From assembly GCA_944990035.1 (NCBI GenBank), contig CALYLX010000022.1, forward strand, positions 1 through 64,000: DNA of 64,000 nt, read 5' to 3'. This document shows positions 24,901 through 37,339 of this stretch, piece by piece. This DNA comes from Clitopilus passeckerianus (lineage: Eukaryota > Basidiomycota > Agaricomycetes > Agaricales > Entolomataceae). Each line of letters starts with the position of its first letter. Positions within the stretch are counted from its first letter, which is position 1. A model generated the notes under the pieces. It was not told where the DNA came from. It made no database searches and worked only from the letters and a program-made list of their open reading frames with translations. Both the position numbers and the translations under genes were made by a program.

Positions 24901-25296
24901 TTAGGCCCTAATCGAGAGCGAGTCGAAGTGCCACTGAATGGGGGATGTGGGTGGCGAAACCCATTGCTCTTGTTTCGAGTGGCTCGCCCGTTTACTAGGG
25001 AGGAGTGTTGTTGGTAGAATTGGACCAGGCTGGTGAACTCGGAACCCTCCAGGAGGGGCTTGGATCGAGGGCAGCGATATGGTCTTTCTGCTAAAAGCCG
25101 CCACTAGTCGATCATCGATGGTGAAGACAAAGGACTGCTGCACCCGCATACTTGCGTGGCTCACGAAAGACGGATCGATGGTGGGTTGGGTAAAGCTCCC
25201 GCAGTTGGCAACTCCCGTGAGGAAGAGGGCGTTAGCATCGGCGGGTGGCCCAAAATTGACGAGGTGGGTAAATTCAAAAAGATCGCGCAGAGCCAT
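24901..25296 (-). CDS. Hypothetical 131-aa protein
   Basis: Uninterrupted frame from ATG 25296 to a stop at 24901. It begins MALRDLFEFTHLVNFGPPAD and has a middle segment VQQSFVFTIDDRLVAAFSRK; the C-terminal third is proline- and serine-rich. I recognise no domain, signal peptide or membrane helix. Supporting a real gene: the minus strand carries a TATA-like palindrome CTATAAATTATAG (25467-25455) about 160 bp upstream, and the leader contains a CCA repeat. Against it: no family match and no introns, unlike most neighbours. Confidence 0.4.
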   Translation of the reverse strand: MALRDLFEFTHLVNFGPPADANALFLTGVANCGSFTQPTIDPSFVSHASMRVQQSFVFTIDDRLVAAFSRKTISLPSIQAPPGGFRVHQPGPILPTTLLPSKRASHSKQEQWVSPPTSPIQWHFDSLSIRA

Positions 25297-25390
25297 GGCA
25301 AATCTCTGAGATGAACTGGTTGATATTGAGGTGCTTAGAGGTGTTGATGTTCTTGGTAGTGGAAATATATTCGCAATGCCACTGGGATGT

Positions 25391-25414
25391 GGTGGTGGTG
25401 GTGGTGGTGGTGGT
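25391..25414. repeat. (GGT)8 microsatellite
   Basis: Eight perfect GGT units, lying in the presumed 5' leader of the minus-strand 131-aa ORF, where it reads as a CCA tract. Confidence 0.9.
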
Positions 25415-26482
25415 TAAGAGCGATATTCTGAGGTGGGTTTACTGAGATGATTGTCTATAATTTATAGTCCGACAGTTTTCCACTACCTGCACAAAATTAA
25501 ATCACGATCGGCGTTGCCCTTGGCTATTCCAGGGACCCCGGAGCGGTTACCTATTATTCTGAGCCTATCAGGGGGCCCATCATCATCAGAGTCCTCTAAA
25601 GTGACTTCGTATTCCTTCATGCCTGAACCAGGAGGTTAAGAAACACGAGGCAAGCCGGAAACGGACACTTGATGGAGCTTCATAGGCTTAGGAAAACTTC
25701 AAGGTCAACCGGGGGTTACCTCCGGCGGCAGCGACCCGAACTTGCTTTGTCCTCTCTGGACTGCCTTGAACACCTTGAACGCGTACTACAAAGGGAATGT
25801 TTCTCGGCAGCAGTCAGGACATCTAGAACAACTATCTCGTACATAGAAAAACGAAAAACACGCGTTTAATTCTGCCTCTGGGGTCCTACTTCATGGCGAC
25901 CGAACACTGCATTCTTCCATTCATGGGGAATAATGGCTTGATCTCATCTAATAACACGAGGAGGATGAGCTTTTATGAGTCAATAGATACACGAGGATAT
26001 CTTTCAGACAGGTGACGACTGTGATACGGCAGGGGCCACATGTGTGGGAGCTTTGTCATTGTGGGTGGTTTTTGATTACTGGAAATATCCGAGAGTCCTG
26101 CCAGCTAGAATACGCAAACACCTCGGCATCAGCCTTAACAAGCCCTCATTCCCTCTCCCTGCAACTAAAACTTGTTGAAGATCGTCCGTCCGTCTCTCAC
26201 CGTCATTGTGTACCTGTGGCGCAAATTGGTGATCGGGTTCCGGCTCTGCTTTCTCGATCACACCTTACTCATCTAGTTTCGCCGATCTCCTCCAAACTAC
26301 TTACACTGCCATTCCGTCCTTTAGAGCAATTCAACAAGCTGTATATCAACGGTATAACTGGAATAGAAGTTTTCCAAACTGTCCATTAGTGAATAGGGAA
26401 TACATGTATCGTAAATCTCGATGACATCTATACTAATCAACCCCTAGCCCATCCAATGATTCCACGTAGCACATCCTGTTCA
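25415..26482. other. Intergenic, no gene recognised
   Basis: Open frames of up to 125 codons occur (for example 26012-26389 plus) but lack conserved motifs and coding texture. Nothing else stands out. Confidence 0.45.
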
Positions 26483-29251
26483 TCACAGAGCATCGAAATT
26501 AATGTGGTGTGAAGCCCGTCTTCGTTCCAACTCATCTTCCCTCTGTGAAATATCCGATTAGCACAGGTCCTTCAATTCAGAAACCCTAAAGGCAAAGATG
26601 CTGGGAAGCATTGCCTACGTACCTTCTCATTCAGATGCAAGATCAATACGATAGCCGCCAAGCCCAGCGTCCCAACGACAACTGTTAACGTCACCCAAGG
26701 AATCCAATCTCCAGGTCTCAAGAAGAGTTCACGCTTCCACGCCGCTCCTTCTTCAGCTGAAGGCAGAATGACGACTTTAGAATTCGGTATAACACCTTCC
26801 ATGTTGATATAATGTTCGCTTGAATGCACTGTTGTTCCCACGAAAAGATTTTCAATATAGTTGTTGGTACGTCCCAGCCCGAAGAAGGAATACGGAGTTT
26901 GCAACGCATGATAGGATGTTTGAGGGAGTTGGCCCACTATGCATCACAGTGAGGAGCTGGGAAAGAGGAAAAGCCACTTTTACACACCTTGAGCAGCTGA
27001 GCGATGTCCCGAGGGGTCCAGAACGGTGTACTTGTACGAAGCCCCCGAATAGCTTACTCCGAACGGCTGTGGGATCCATATACGTCAGCTATCAGGAGGT
27101 AAACGGCTAGTTGGAAATAGACGAACGTGATATCGCTCCGAACTATTGGCAACATAACACCACCCATCATCACAGGCACCATTGAGAACTGATAACAACG
27201 CGTTAGTGTGCGAACCATGGGGCCTGAGACAGAAAGACTCACCTATTGCCTTGAGGAAGAACGCGTCATAGTATATGTTGTTCTGGACAAACAGAACATG
27301 GCCGGCGCCCGACTGGCCTGTGCGTTGGACCATGATGTCCAGCGTCCCCTATATGGAGATCTCGTCAGAGCACACTCAACAATGAGTCAAAAAGACGAAA
27401 CATACATCCTCATCCAGGTCCAAGAACGCAACCCCTCTTGCATCCTTGATATTATCCAAACTCTCCATACCCTTCTTCGCTTGGATCCACCCTCTTCTTC
27501 CCTTACTGCCAGAGCAACCAATGGCACCAGATGCGCCACACTCTACAGAGAGTATAAGTTTGGGTGTTCTATCACTGCTTGACGGAGATCCGATTATGGC
27601 GAGGAAATCAGGGAAACCATCAAGGTTGGCATCTCCCAGCTTGAGAGGTAATGGGATTGGGGGAGAATAAGATGTATCCAGAACTAGTAATTGTGGATTG
27701 GGAGGCGCTGTACTTGATTTCGAGAAGACCGATGAGATGGGGAAGTGTACAAATGCCTGTAATAAACCTTTAAAGTCAGAGTCCTATTCAAACGGAGAAC
27801 TAGAGGGTACTTGCATCGTTGCTGGAACTATCCGTAAGGTCGAAATTGAAACCATCGTCACCGCTGCACAGGTCATAATGCGGCCGACATATCCTCTTGC
27901 CATGCTTGTCCAAACCGGAATCAGTCGAGGAAGAGCATAAAGGTAGCTGCTTGTTGTATGCAATGTTGACGTAGCAGTCGGTTCCCAAGCCAGAAGTCGG
28001 CGATACGTAAGAGCATGTTGCAAAGACCATGTCGATGGTACCGTCCCTATCTGGTCGACAAGTTATTTAAGTGGACACCAGAAATCTGGAGAGGGGCGTA
28101 CCAATGTCTGCGAAAGAAATGGTTTGGGTTCCTGAAGGCAAGGATTTCTGCTGGGCCAGTTCGAATCCCTCGTCCTTCTTGTTTATCCAGATCTGGAAGG
28201 ACTTCTGTCCTCCACCGTCATCACAGACGAGGAAAAGGTCTGAAAATATTTGCATGAGGCCCAAAATATCAACTAAAGATAGTCAGAACAAACCTGCTAG
28301 ACAATCCCCATTCAAGTCAACGACAGCATTACTATGAGGATTGGCAAGTTGGGAACATTGCTTCCCATTAAACTTCGGTGAAATTCTATAATCAATCAGT
28401 CCAACGGTCTTCTAGATATCCAAACAGGCCGTACACGTCAAAGAGAGCTGTCTGTGAGTAGTCACTGCCATTCCAGACATTCTGCCAGAGGCGAAAGGGG
28501 CTTGAGAGCCGATTTGAATCGGGTGTTATGCCGAGCAAGTCAATCTTCATGTCCCCATCAACGTCTATAGGGATAGGTTGTACGAGTGTTGAGGAAGGAA
28601 TAGTCATGGGGCTGCTTGTATCTGCATCCTATAGTGTCAGCGCTTCTCCTCGCAGACGCGAAGGGGTTTCCTACCGAATCCACCAATGACAAGAGCGGGA
28701 TAAAGTGTCATGTCGATTTGATTGCTGCGAGAAGCAGACTCGGCCATGATAAGCAAGTCAAGTTTGCCTGAATGTGTGAAGTCTCCGGGCACGACATTCA
28801 GGATTCTTCGAGGATGCCGAAACGAGGTGGCTTGCTTGAACTCAAAGTTGGCTATTGTGGTTCTGAGGTTAACAATCAACAAAGCAGCGAGAATAGCAAT
28901 ATACCATGGCTCCATGCATATACTTGTAAAGTCTGCTGGTCTCTCCCTAATGTCAGCATGTCGAGTCTAGAACCCGGTTAGATCAGTAAAACTACATTCG
29001 GTTTGAAGGAGTTTATCTTACGATTGGTCTCCATTGAAGTCCCCAAACGCCACGACTCGTATATCTCCGTTCAGGCCTAATGTCCCCGTATCTATCATAG
29101 AGTTCTTCGTGAACCTCTTCGTCGGAAATGGCCAATACCATGATATTGCTTGAGTGAAAGTAGGAGTAAATGCGAGTAGAAGTAATGAGAGGTGTAGGAT
29201 GGTGATAGGTAACCGGGTAAACTCCCACTGCTTTGCGTTTCTGTAAGTCAT
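26483..29251 (-). CDS. T-cell immunomodulatory protein (TIP/ITFG1, linkin) homologue
   Basis: Start at 29251: MTYRNAKQWEF followed by a hydrophobic signal sequence ITILHLSLLLLAFTPTFTQA. Many short exons each carry an FG-GAP/VCBS-type calcium-binding repeat: FGDFNGDQ, VPGDFTHSGKLDLLI, IDVDGDMKIDLLG, VDLNGDCLADLFLV, DRDGTIDMVFA, LGDANLDGFPDFLAI, LDLDEDGTLDIMVQ. Near the C-terminus are GLGRTNNYIENLFVG, a single membrane helix WIPWVTLTVVVGTLGLAAIV and a short basic tail HLNEK-REDELERRRASHH ending at 26483. This is the layout of the conserved TIP family: a type I membrane protein with an integrin-alpha-like beta-propeller outside. Its role in fungi is not established. All exon joins I tested keep phase. 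Confidence 0.87.
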
Positions 29252-29725
29252 TGGTGGATTTAGAGGCCAATGAGCCTTGAGGCTATGACATTAGCCTGCG
29301 CTGCGGCGTCGGTGCGTATATCGTGTTCACTGACATACTTGGCTGATGTCGCGTTGCTGTTGTTTGCATCAGACGTTGCTGACATACGAACGCGTTTCGA
29401 GCAAGTCTGAGTCCTTTCCAAGTTTCCAAGTCCTTTCTACGGTGCGATTGCGTGCGCATTAATTCAGGCCAATTCTTCACATTTATAGCCTTATAATTCT
29501 AAGACTCAACGCAGATACATACGGGACCGAAACATCAATGTACTACCTACCCCCTGCTCTACCACGAATTCCGCATAGAGCGTTTTGATGCATATACGAC
29601 GTTATCTGGATCACCATAAAGTACAAGGGCCCTCCCAACGAACTCTTCTCTCTACAAAATGTCTTAAAAGACTGGGCCACCCATGGTCTCCATACCTGAG
29701 CTGTGCTCACCCCGTACCAGCATAG
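29252..29725. promoter_or_regulatory. Divergent intergenic region (TIP homologue / 29726 gene)
   Basis: The 474 bp separate two genes transcribed away from each other, so both promoters should lie here. No specific element was recognised. Confidence 0.4.
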
Positions 29726-30814
29726 ATGGAGAGGTCCAAAGCCAGAGACCTGAGGTTCCTACACTTCGATCCCAATTCTTTCGAAACATTCGTGAATTCA
29801 GAGGAGGGTCTACACTCTTCATTTGAACCACCTACGCCTCTTGGGCCCGTTACTCCTGGTATCAGGAAGTCCATGTCCCGCAAGCTTGGAAGAGCGCTTT
29901 CCTACGTTTTGATGCCACAGACCGGATGGAGTGAACTGAAGGCCCTTCGCAGTCCGCCCAGAAGGACAATGACCCTTGGCAAACTCTGGGAACCAGCAAG
30001 CGAAGACTTGGATATCACCATCTCTCTCTCACGTGAGATGGACCTCTTCTTCACGGATCCGGATGCTTCTGTAGGACGCATTGACGATATGAGGCGGCGG
30101 GCCGAATGGAAGTTGCGTGTGAACAAGGAGGGAAAACTGAGGCTAGTGGGGTCTAAGACGGAAGTATCGACATTGTTTTGGGAAGCAAGGTCGGTTCAAG
30201 CTTCTGACTGCAATTGAATTTGTCTCAATACCCCGGCCTATTCAGTTTCACCCCAAGCGAAGTTGATAGTCCCTTCTCACCACAATTTCCACCAGAGAGC
30301 ATCTTGGGGCAAATGCATATCTGGACTTGGGGTATATACGACTCAAATTCGGTTATCGTGCCCGTTGAAACAAGTATACAATATACCCGGCAAGCTCTAC
30401 TCTGCTTAGGGCTTGATGTCGATGAAGCGGAGTCATTCCTTTCGTGGGTCCCATGGTCATTTCATTACCACACTTTTAGATCTAATGGCGGACATAACCT
30501 CCCGTAGATTTCTACACCCGTCTTTCCGAAAGCATGCACGTGTTGCCCTCCGTTTCGTCCCACAAGCAATGTACACGGCCATTGCGCCGCTCACCGTCAC
30601 GCCGCCACCTGAAGACCTTACACGGATCTTACTTCTGTACAAAGGAGTGAAACAGCAGGAAATTAATGCCCGGAGCTGGCTGCGTGCTCAGCTGAGAGCC
30701 ACAGAGAAAGTCGAATTTTGGAAGGGAATTGTAGGGATTGACGCTAGAAGCCCGACTGAGGCAGATCTGGAAAGATCGAGAGTTATGGAATGGGCCGCGA
30801 TGGAGATGAGATAA
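29726..30814 (+). CDS. Hypothetical protein, conserved-looking, no known domain
   Basis: Starts at ATG 29726 (MERSKARDLRFLHFDP). Exon 1 contains DMRRRAEWKLRVNKEGKL and TLFWEA. An intron near 30190-30245 joins in phase to SFTPSEVDSPFSPQFPP. The second exon reads PVETSIQYTRQALLCLGLDVDEAESF, and a further intron (donor GTGGGT near 30440) joins to LHPSFRKHARVALRFVPQAMY. The last part, TVTPPPEDLTRILLLYKGV and VEFWKGIVGID, ends at 30814. The product is about 330 aa, soluble, with no signal peptide. The tight phase agreement and protein-like segments argue for a real gene. I do not recognise the family and give no function. Confidence 0.65.
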
Positions 30815-30985
30815 GCGGGGAAATATTCCTCTGACGTCGGCATTCGATCGCTTTGGCTTGTCCTCTCCGCTGACATTCGGTGCTCTCATTCGACGCTGTC
30901 CACCTGACGTGTCACCGGCCTCTCCTTCCCGCTCTGAGCTCATGGTTCAACTCGACGCTCGCCTTCTTCTCGACAATGTCAACCA

Positions 30986-30993
30986 TATATAAA
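30986..30993 (+). promoter_or_regulatory. TATA box of cerato-platanin copy 1
   Basis: TATATAAA about 95 bp before the start codon at 31088. A GTCCACCTGACGT block further upstream (about 30897) recurs before copy 2. Confidence 0.6.
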
Positions 30994-31087
30994 CTACGAA
31001 GCACGAACCAGAATTATTCAGTCTCTCAACTACGTCGTCCTTCTCCACCCTTTCATCCATCCGACCCAGCCTTTAATCCCTCTCAAC

Positions 31088-31522
31088 ATGAAGTTCACTG
31101 CCGTCTTCACCACTCTCGCCCTCATTGCTGCTCCCGTCCTCGCTGACAGCTTGGCATACGACACAGTTTACGACAACAAGTCTGGCTCCCTTGCCACAGT
31201 CGCCTGCTCGGATGGCACACACGGTCTTCTCACTCGAGGATTCAAGACCTTTGGTGATCTTCCCACCTTCCCTCGCATTGGTGCTGCCGGAGCCATTGGC
31301 GGCTATAACTCTGCCAACTGCGGTAGCTGCTGGGAACTCACCTGGACCGATGGACAAGGCAAGAAGCACACCGAAATCATGACCGCCATCGACCATGCCA
31401 ATCCCGGCAACTTCAACACTGCTCTCGCTGCCATGAATACTTTGACTGGAGGTCAAGCTACCCAATTGGGCAGGGTCAACGTTGCTGCTAAGCAAGTCGC
31501 GGCCTCCCAATGTGGTCTCTAA
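31088..31522 (+). CDS. Cerato-platanin family secreted protein, copy 1
   Basis: A single-exon 144-aa protein. Residues 1-19 (MKFTAVFTTLALIAAPVLA) are a secretion signal. The mature part starts DSLAYDTVYDNKSGSL and holds the family motifs VACSDGTHGLLTRGF and SANCGSCWELTW, then AIDHANPGNFN. The four conserved cysteines are at 40, 78, 81 and 142, giving two disulfides in a double-psi beta-barrel. Cerato-platanins are small cell-wall or secreted proteins that bind chitin oligomers, self-assemble at interfaces and, in some fungi, provoke plant defence. Nothing in the sequence shows catalytic activity. It is followed in tandem by copy 2 on the same strand, with similar upstream and downstream flanks. 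Confidence 0.96.
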   Translation: MKFTAVFTTLALIAAPVLADSLAYDTVYDNKSGSLATVACSDGTHGLLTRGFKTFGDLPTFPRIGAAGAIGGYNSANCGSCWELTWTDGQGKKHTEIMTAIDHANPGNFNTALAAMNTLTGGQATQLGRVNVAAKQVAASQCGL

Positions 31523-32062
31523 ATGGACTTTCAGTCATGGGGTCTCGAGGTAGGCGGATCTATTTTGGATACACATCAGAATAGAAGGACTCATCGGCCC
31601 ACTTTCTTAGACGGTTAGGCTGATGTCATGCCAGACACGGGTTCTTCGTTAAATCAATATCATGGACATTTTTAGCATCGGGACTTTCTTGATCACGAAC
31701 AATCATACGGACTCGACGCATTCGCTACGTGTATAACTTCACGAACTCTTTTATGTATTGTATGTATTTCTGGATTGTATCAGAACCCTTTTCGGTTCCT
31801 TCGATCTTGGTTCGCTGTAAAGGGATGAGTTGACATCGATCTAGCTAAGGGCTGCCTTCTCCGTCAACTCTCGGCCTCCCTCTTGAGTGTCCACCTGACA
31901 TTTCGACGGTGGCCACTTCCCGTTGTGTGATCACGCTCTTCACCCGACGTTTGCCCTTTCGATTATATCGTACGCTATTTAAGCAAGCAAGACATGTAGC
32001 AAAATCCTCAGTTCTCTGAACTGTAAACCTTTCCCCACCCAAACAGCCTCTTCTCTCGCATA
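31523..32062. other. Spacer between tandem cerato-platanin genes
   Basis: Contains the 3' end of copy 1, including AAATCAATATCATGGACA near 31655, whose near-copy follows the second gene, and the promoter of copy 2 with GTCCACCTGACAT near 31890 and a TATTTAA box near 31976-31982. No further gene. Confidence 0.6.
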
Positions 32063-32497
32063 ATGAAGTTCACCACCGTATTCGCTACCCTTGCCCTCCT
32101 CACCGCCCCGGCTCTCGCTGACTCCTTGGCATACGACACCAATTACGACAGCAGGTCTGGCTCCCTTGCCACCGTCGCCTGCTCGGATGGTTCACATGGT
32201 CTTCTCACCCGGGGATTCAAGACTTTCGGCGACCTCCCTACCTTCCCCAACATCGGTGCTGCCGGTGCCGTCGCAGGCTGGAACTCGCCAAATTGCGGCA
32301 CATGCTGGCAGATCACTTACACCGATGGTCAAAACAAGAAGCATACTATCACAATGACCGCTATTGATCACGCCAATCCGGGCAACTTCAATGTTGCACT
32401 CGCCGCCATGAACGACATAACGAATGGCCATGCTGTCGAGTTTGGTCGGGTCACTGTCACTTCAAAGCAGGTCGCTGCTTCCAAGTGTGGACTCTAA
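32063..32497 (+). CDS. Cerato-platanin family secreted protein, copy 2
   Basis: A single-exon 144-aa paralogue of the gene at 31088, aligned without gaps and identical at roughly 110 positions by eye. Signal peptide MKFTTVFATLALLTAPALA, then DSLAYDTNYDSRSGSL, VACSDGSHGLLTRGF, SPNCGTCWQITYTDG and AIDHANPGNFN. All four cysteines are kept. Differences concentrate in surface-type positions and in the C-terminal third (NDITNGHAVEFGRV against NTLTGGQATQLGRV), so the copies may differ in ligand or timing. The shared flanks suggest a tandem duplication that included the promoter. Confidence 0.96.
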   Translation: MKFTTVFATLALLTAPALADSLAYDTNYDSRSGSLATVACSDGSHGLLTRGFKTFGDLPTFPNIGAAGAVAGWNSPNCGTCWQITYTDGQNKKHTITMTAIDHANPGNFNVALAAMNDITNGHAVEFGRVTVTSKQVAASKCGL

Positions 32498-33952
32498 GGC
32501 TATTCTACTTGGCGTGCGGAGGTACGAACCATGCGTTTTTATCTGTTTAATAGAGGCTGAATTGGACCCGTTTCGCAGATGGTTCTTAATGACATTTACG
32601 ACAGATGATTTCTGTAAAATCAATATCACGGACAACTGTTCATAAGGACTCTCATGTACACACTGTATGGACGATTGTACGGACTCGGTACATACATGCG
32701 GACTGCTGAACGAACCCTGTACTTACTGTGTGTACTTTTAGCTGGTTTTTGTAAGATAATTCGACTCTTCTTTAGAAACACAGAACCTGAGCGATGACCA
32801 ATAACTTGCCGCTTGCTTCCCCTCCAAAAATCGGTAATACCGTCTTCCCTGTCATCCCCGGATCTCGAGGGCTGGTCATACTTCTCGACATGTGAGCCAA
32901 ATGTGATGTCTACCTCCAAGCTTCTCGACGTGCGGACATGGAGTAGTTATGCCCGACAAACCACCTTCGCATCACCGAAGGACGGACCGGTGCAAGCATT
33001 CATGATGATGATATTGGTTATCCACAAGTTCTTGCTGAATAATAAGCAGCTTTGCAGTGAGAGGCGCACGTATGTACTCACCTTGGACTCCCGACTGTGT
33101 CTACCCTGCTAGTAGCTCAGCTAGATGGGGTCTAGTGAAGGCCAACGTATGCGAAGATTTTCGTTCATGACATGACGAGGCGCGTCATATATTCGTTCTA
33201 CAAATGGATGAACGAGGATAGGGGCGAAGGCGGCAGTAGTCTTGATGTTGTTCTATATGGAAAGATATCATGAATGTTCATAACACAAACAACCAACATC
33301 CCAGAAAATTCTTCGAGCTTGAACTCTAACCTTTACCAACCATCTTCCTACCTTTTTGAGCTCGATCTGAAGAGTTCAAATGCTCTTGTCGATGGTTAAA
33401 GTAATATTTCTTCCTTGGTTATCCATGATTGAGCCATTTCTGATAAAAGTTGAACATGGCGAAATGATGAAAGGTACTCTATTAGCTTTCGACGAAATTC
33501 CGTTTCTACTAATGGTTTCCTAGTATTTCAGATACGGAACGCTGTCGAAACTTCGAAGTCCCAAAGGCCCTTCGACTTCAAATGGTAGGGGGTTTTGCGT
33601 GCTTTCCCTTGGGTTTGACGAAATTTGACGGGATTATCGAGCACATACGAGGCGCAAAACTTTCACGAACTTTGATGCGGCTTTCCTCGGTACAATTATC
33701 CCACTGAGCATAATTTCGAGGCTTCTCAAGCTTTAAGAGGAAGACAGTGTCCGCAGGCGCCTGAAGACAAGCGCCCAACTCCATCAATGATGCGCCTTTG
33801 GCTGGGAAAACTAGGACAAAAGGATCTACAGCTAAGCCGAATTTGGTTCATTTTGGTCTGTCCAAAAGCTTTGCGACCATCCAGCGAGGTACCAAACACC
33901 TCTATGCCAACATAGAGGTCGGTGCTCTGTGTCTTGGAGCAGAGAAGGGATT
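32498..33952. other. Intergenic, 1.45 kb without a recognised gene
   Basis: The left end repeats the 3' flank of cerato-platanin copy 1 (AAATCAATATCACGGACA near 32618). Frames on both strands between 32800 and 33800 lack motifs. The right end precedes the large gene at 33953. Confidence 0.5.
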
Positions 33953-36900
33953 ATGCCGTCGTTGACATCCTCAATGCGACGCGACTCAACCAGCACCGTC
34001 TCGTCCACGCCAAGTGTCACCCCTTCTGTTACGGTCAATACCTCTACGCCTGCTTTTCGTGCATTGCGCTCCTTACTGCCTTTCGCACCCAACAAGCAAC
34101 CAACAATCATCTCCCCAAATGTGTCGACTTCTGAAAACTCGGTTTCAAGTGTCTTCAAAAACTCCTTTGCTGCGAGCTTTGGGTCCGTCAGGAGAAAATC
34201 AATATCGAAGGACAGGAAATCGTCTATAAGCCAGGAAACACCTCCTGTACCAGTAATATCCATTGGGCCAGAACACAAAACAGAACCACAATACCTCGAA
34301 GAACCACCTATCCGCCGTTCTTTGTCGTATTCTGACTTCGAAAGACCTGTAACCAAGGCCGTATCACCTGTTCCTGATGACGAGACGAAATCTTTGGGAG
34401 GCAGTCAGCGAACCATTCAAGCAGGTATGGGAGATACTCACTTTTCTGGAAACATTTCGTAATTCTGCTTTCAAATAGCACGCACTCCATCGCCTCTCCT
34501 TCAGTCGGCTGCCGATTTATCGACCATCCTCGAAGCGGATACATCACGAGATTTGCTTTCAGCCACTTCGTCCAGGGCCACGTCTATGTCTCCTGCAATT
34601 CCGTCCTCGCAGTTAGGAGGGCCAGATTTATATGAGACATCTCCCAACGACCCTCATGACTCGTTCCTCCATTTTTCGCCAGCAGTTGGCCGTCACGCAG
34701 ACTTGGACGACGAAGAATATACCTTTCACCAAGATCACCCATCCACGGGAACAGTCTTGATACACAGCGCAGAAAACTCTGCACATTTGGGACTTAATCG
34801 TACAGTTAATGGAAAGAGTCAACGGGATTCGAATAATAGCCTCAACCTTGACTCCCTGGACCCCGACCTTCGTGCTTTGCTCAGTCCGAATAGATGCGAC
34901 GACCAAGGCCGACGAGGAAGTTCAGCTTCCACGTCAGCCATACATACCTCCACTTCGTCCCCCGTTTCTCAGTACTACACGCCTACTACGATGTCTGCGG
35001 AGACTACCCCTCCTGCCGCTCGGGATAGATTTGGTTCGTCCGGTAATCAGCCCCCAACAATGGCCCGTTCTCGCGCTGGAGGCCGCGAATCGCTTCTACC
35101 GCGGCTACGGACACACAAAACTAATACATCCGAATCCTCCACGGGTGCCTCTGCACCGAACTCCCCTGTCACACCCACTTTTCGCAACAATGGATCCACT
35201 ACATCTATAACACACTTCACCTCGACTCGAGCTGATGCTACGCCTTTGGCTAAGGCTAACAAGAAGCGGGAAACTCTGCTAAGGAATAGTCACTCGCGAT
35301 CAGTTTCCACCAGCGGCCCGTCTACATCAAGGAAATTTACGCCTCAGGCGCTGCGAAAAGTTTCTCATGTGGCGAAGGAAGAAGACGGCCGTCGAGCTTC
35401 TATATCAGGCATCCCTCGCCTCTCTTCCCCTTTCAAACCGCATCTTCAACGTTCATCAACTTCCGCTTCAAATGTAACCGCCGTTCCCCAATCCCCTGAA
35501 GCTTCCGAATTTGGCGAACGTTCTCGACGGCCCACTGGTTCGCTTCCCCGGCCTGGAGCAACCCGACTCTCGACGACGCTGAGGGAAAGCACCCCTAGGT
35601 CATCTATTGATTCCACTCGATCAGACATCGTTCAGTCCAAGGATCGTGGAGGGGACTGGACAATCACACCTCGCCATCAACAGCAGCATCGTGCTCCTGC
35701 GATGATAAGGAGTGTCTCAGGGGGGTACCGGGAGCGTTCAGGGACGGTGTCAACATCTGATTCTCGCGGAAGATATTCTGCTAGAACAGACGAAGGCCCT
35801 CAAGCTATTGAGCGCAGCAGCAGCGTTCAGGAGCAATACAGGCAATTGGGACACGGGAGACGGGGTCCCAGCCGTGCTTCCAGTCGCACTGGAGGCGATG
35901 AAGAAGAGGTCACATCTCCCGCCATGCGCGCATTGCGTTCTCCCGGGTCCGAAGACGATGGGATACAGCGAGCAAGCAGCAGTCTTTCCGGTCGATTAGG
36001 TCCCAATGGGAGGATAAAGACTGAATGGCTTGGTCCTCGTACAATCAAAGCCTTCCAGGCAGCGGGATTGATGGGAGACCGCGAGCACGAGGAGAGATTC
36101 ACTCCAGGATCTATGCCAATGGATAGCCATATGCACAATCTTGGGTCTCTCCGGGGCATGTCTGATCATGGGCTGCGCTCACCGTCTAGAGCAGCTTTCT
36201 CCGAGTCCGAAAGTGGCGGTCGAAAGAGCACTTACAACTATCGCGACAACTTACAACAGAGTCCGACCTACACTGTCTCCAGTGGCAGTGGCCAGGATAG
36301 GGACAGAGAGAGGCTTCAGGATACGCCGAGATCTTCGTCAACTGCCCCAACTTCCATTTCTGGCTGGAATCGGCTGGCCGACTCTCCGGAAATTCAGGAT
36401 CTCAAGGACAGGCATGCGCTCGAGACCGGTGCACTGCTTTCTGCGCTCTCTGATTCCCAGCGCGTGGCAAGGGTGTTGAGGTCAGAAAACGACGAGTTGA
36501 GGGGAAGGCTGGAGAGGGTAGAAGGGCTGGAGAGGGAGAACGTCTCCTTGAAAGAGGAGGTTGCTGACCTTGAAGCACAGCTGGGATTATACAAAAGGGA
36601 GGTTTCGATGCTTCTTGCACGTGCTCGCGAAAACCAGATGAAGTCGGTCTCTACGGCTTGGAACGCCCCACGACAACGGAGTGGACTGGGTACCATTTCG
36701 CCAATAGCTGGTATGTTGGACGATGAAGATGATGAACAAGATACCATCGAACAAGAAGAGGAACATACGCAAACTGCAAAGACACCTCTCCGAGCGCGTC
36801 ATTTCGAAGAGCCTTCGAGCAACAATGCTTCACTGGACTTCAATCTCAACCTTTCCTCTGTGGACCTCAACAATTCTAATCCACTGCTAACCGGCAAGAT

Positions 36901-37339
36901 CCCTCCTCCCAACTTCTCTTCGACCCCGACGTCTACTCAAAAGGGGACTCACCGTCGACGCCTCAGCACAACCTCCTCTGTTTTCCCAGTCGTTCCAGCG
37001 AACATGACCATGCTGCTTCATGATCAAGCTCCAGGCTATGATTCAGAGCAGGAGTCTTTGCTTTCAAACAGCTCCAATCCCCTTACTTCCTCCACTGCAC
37101 CCATGCCTATCGCTCGCTCAACGCCTCAGAGACGGGATGATTGCCGCCTGACCAGCATCTCACCATCAAGCGCCAGCTTTTCCATGTTTACCACCACCGG
37201 AAGCCCAGGCACCCTTTCACTACGGCCCGAACATGAACTTCACCTAGGTGATCTTGAAAGTTTGGACCTTGGCATTCAAACTGGGGATGACAGTGAGGAC
37301 CACGATGATATCAACATCAGCCAGCTACTCAGAACTTGA
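33953..37339 (+). CDS. Large disordered protein with a coiled coil (unknown function)
   Basis: Two exons, 33953-34424 and 34479-37339, join in phase (QA-RTPSP) to encode about 1,110 residues. I chose ATG 33953 (MPSLTSSMRRDS); upstream codons in frame lack an ATG. Most of the chain is Ser/Thr/Pro/Arg-rich and predicted disordered, with basic RRxS-type sites. A short conserved-looking motif KTEWLGPRTIKAFQAAGLM lies near 36020-36070. From about 36400 to 36640 there is a coiled coil (LKDRHALETGALLSAL, ENDELRGRLERVEGLERE, LKEEVADLEAQLGLY). An acidic segment DDEDDEQDTIEQEEE follows. The architecture would suit a cytoskeletal or spindle-pole scaffold, but that is speculation; no family was recognised. 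Confidence 0.75.

Noticed and set aside
33832..34356. A 174-codon minus-strand frame.
   Set aside because: It mirrors the first exon of the plus-strand gene at 33953, whose Ser/Thr-rich coding and in-phase splice are better supported.
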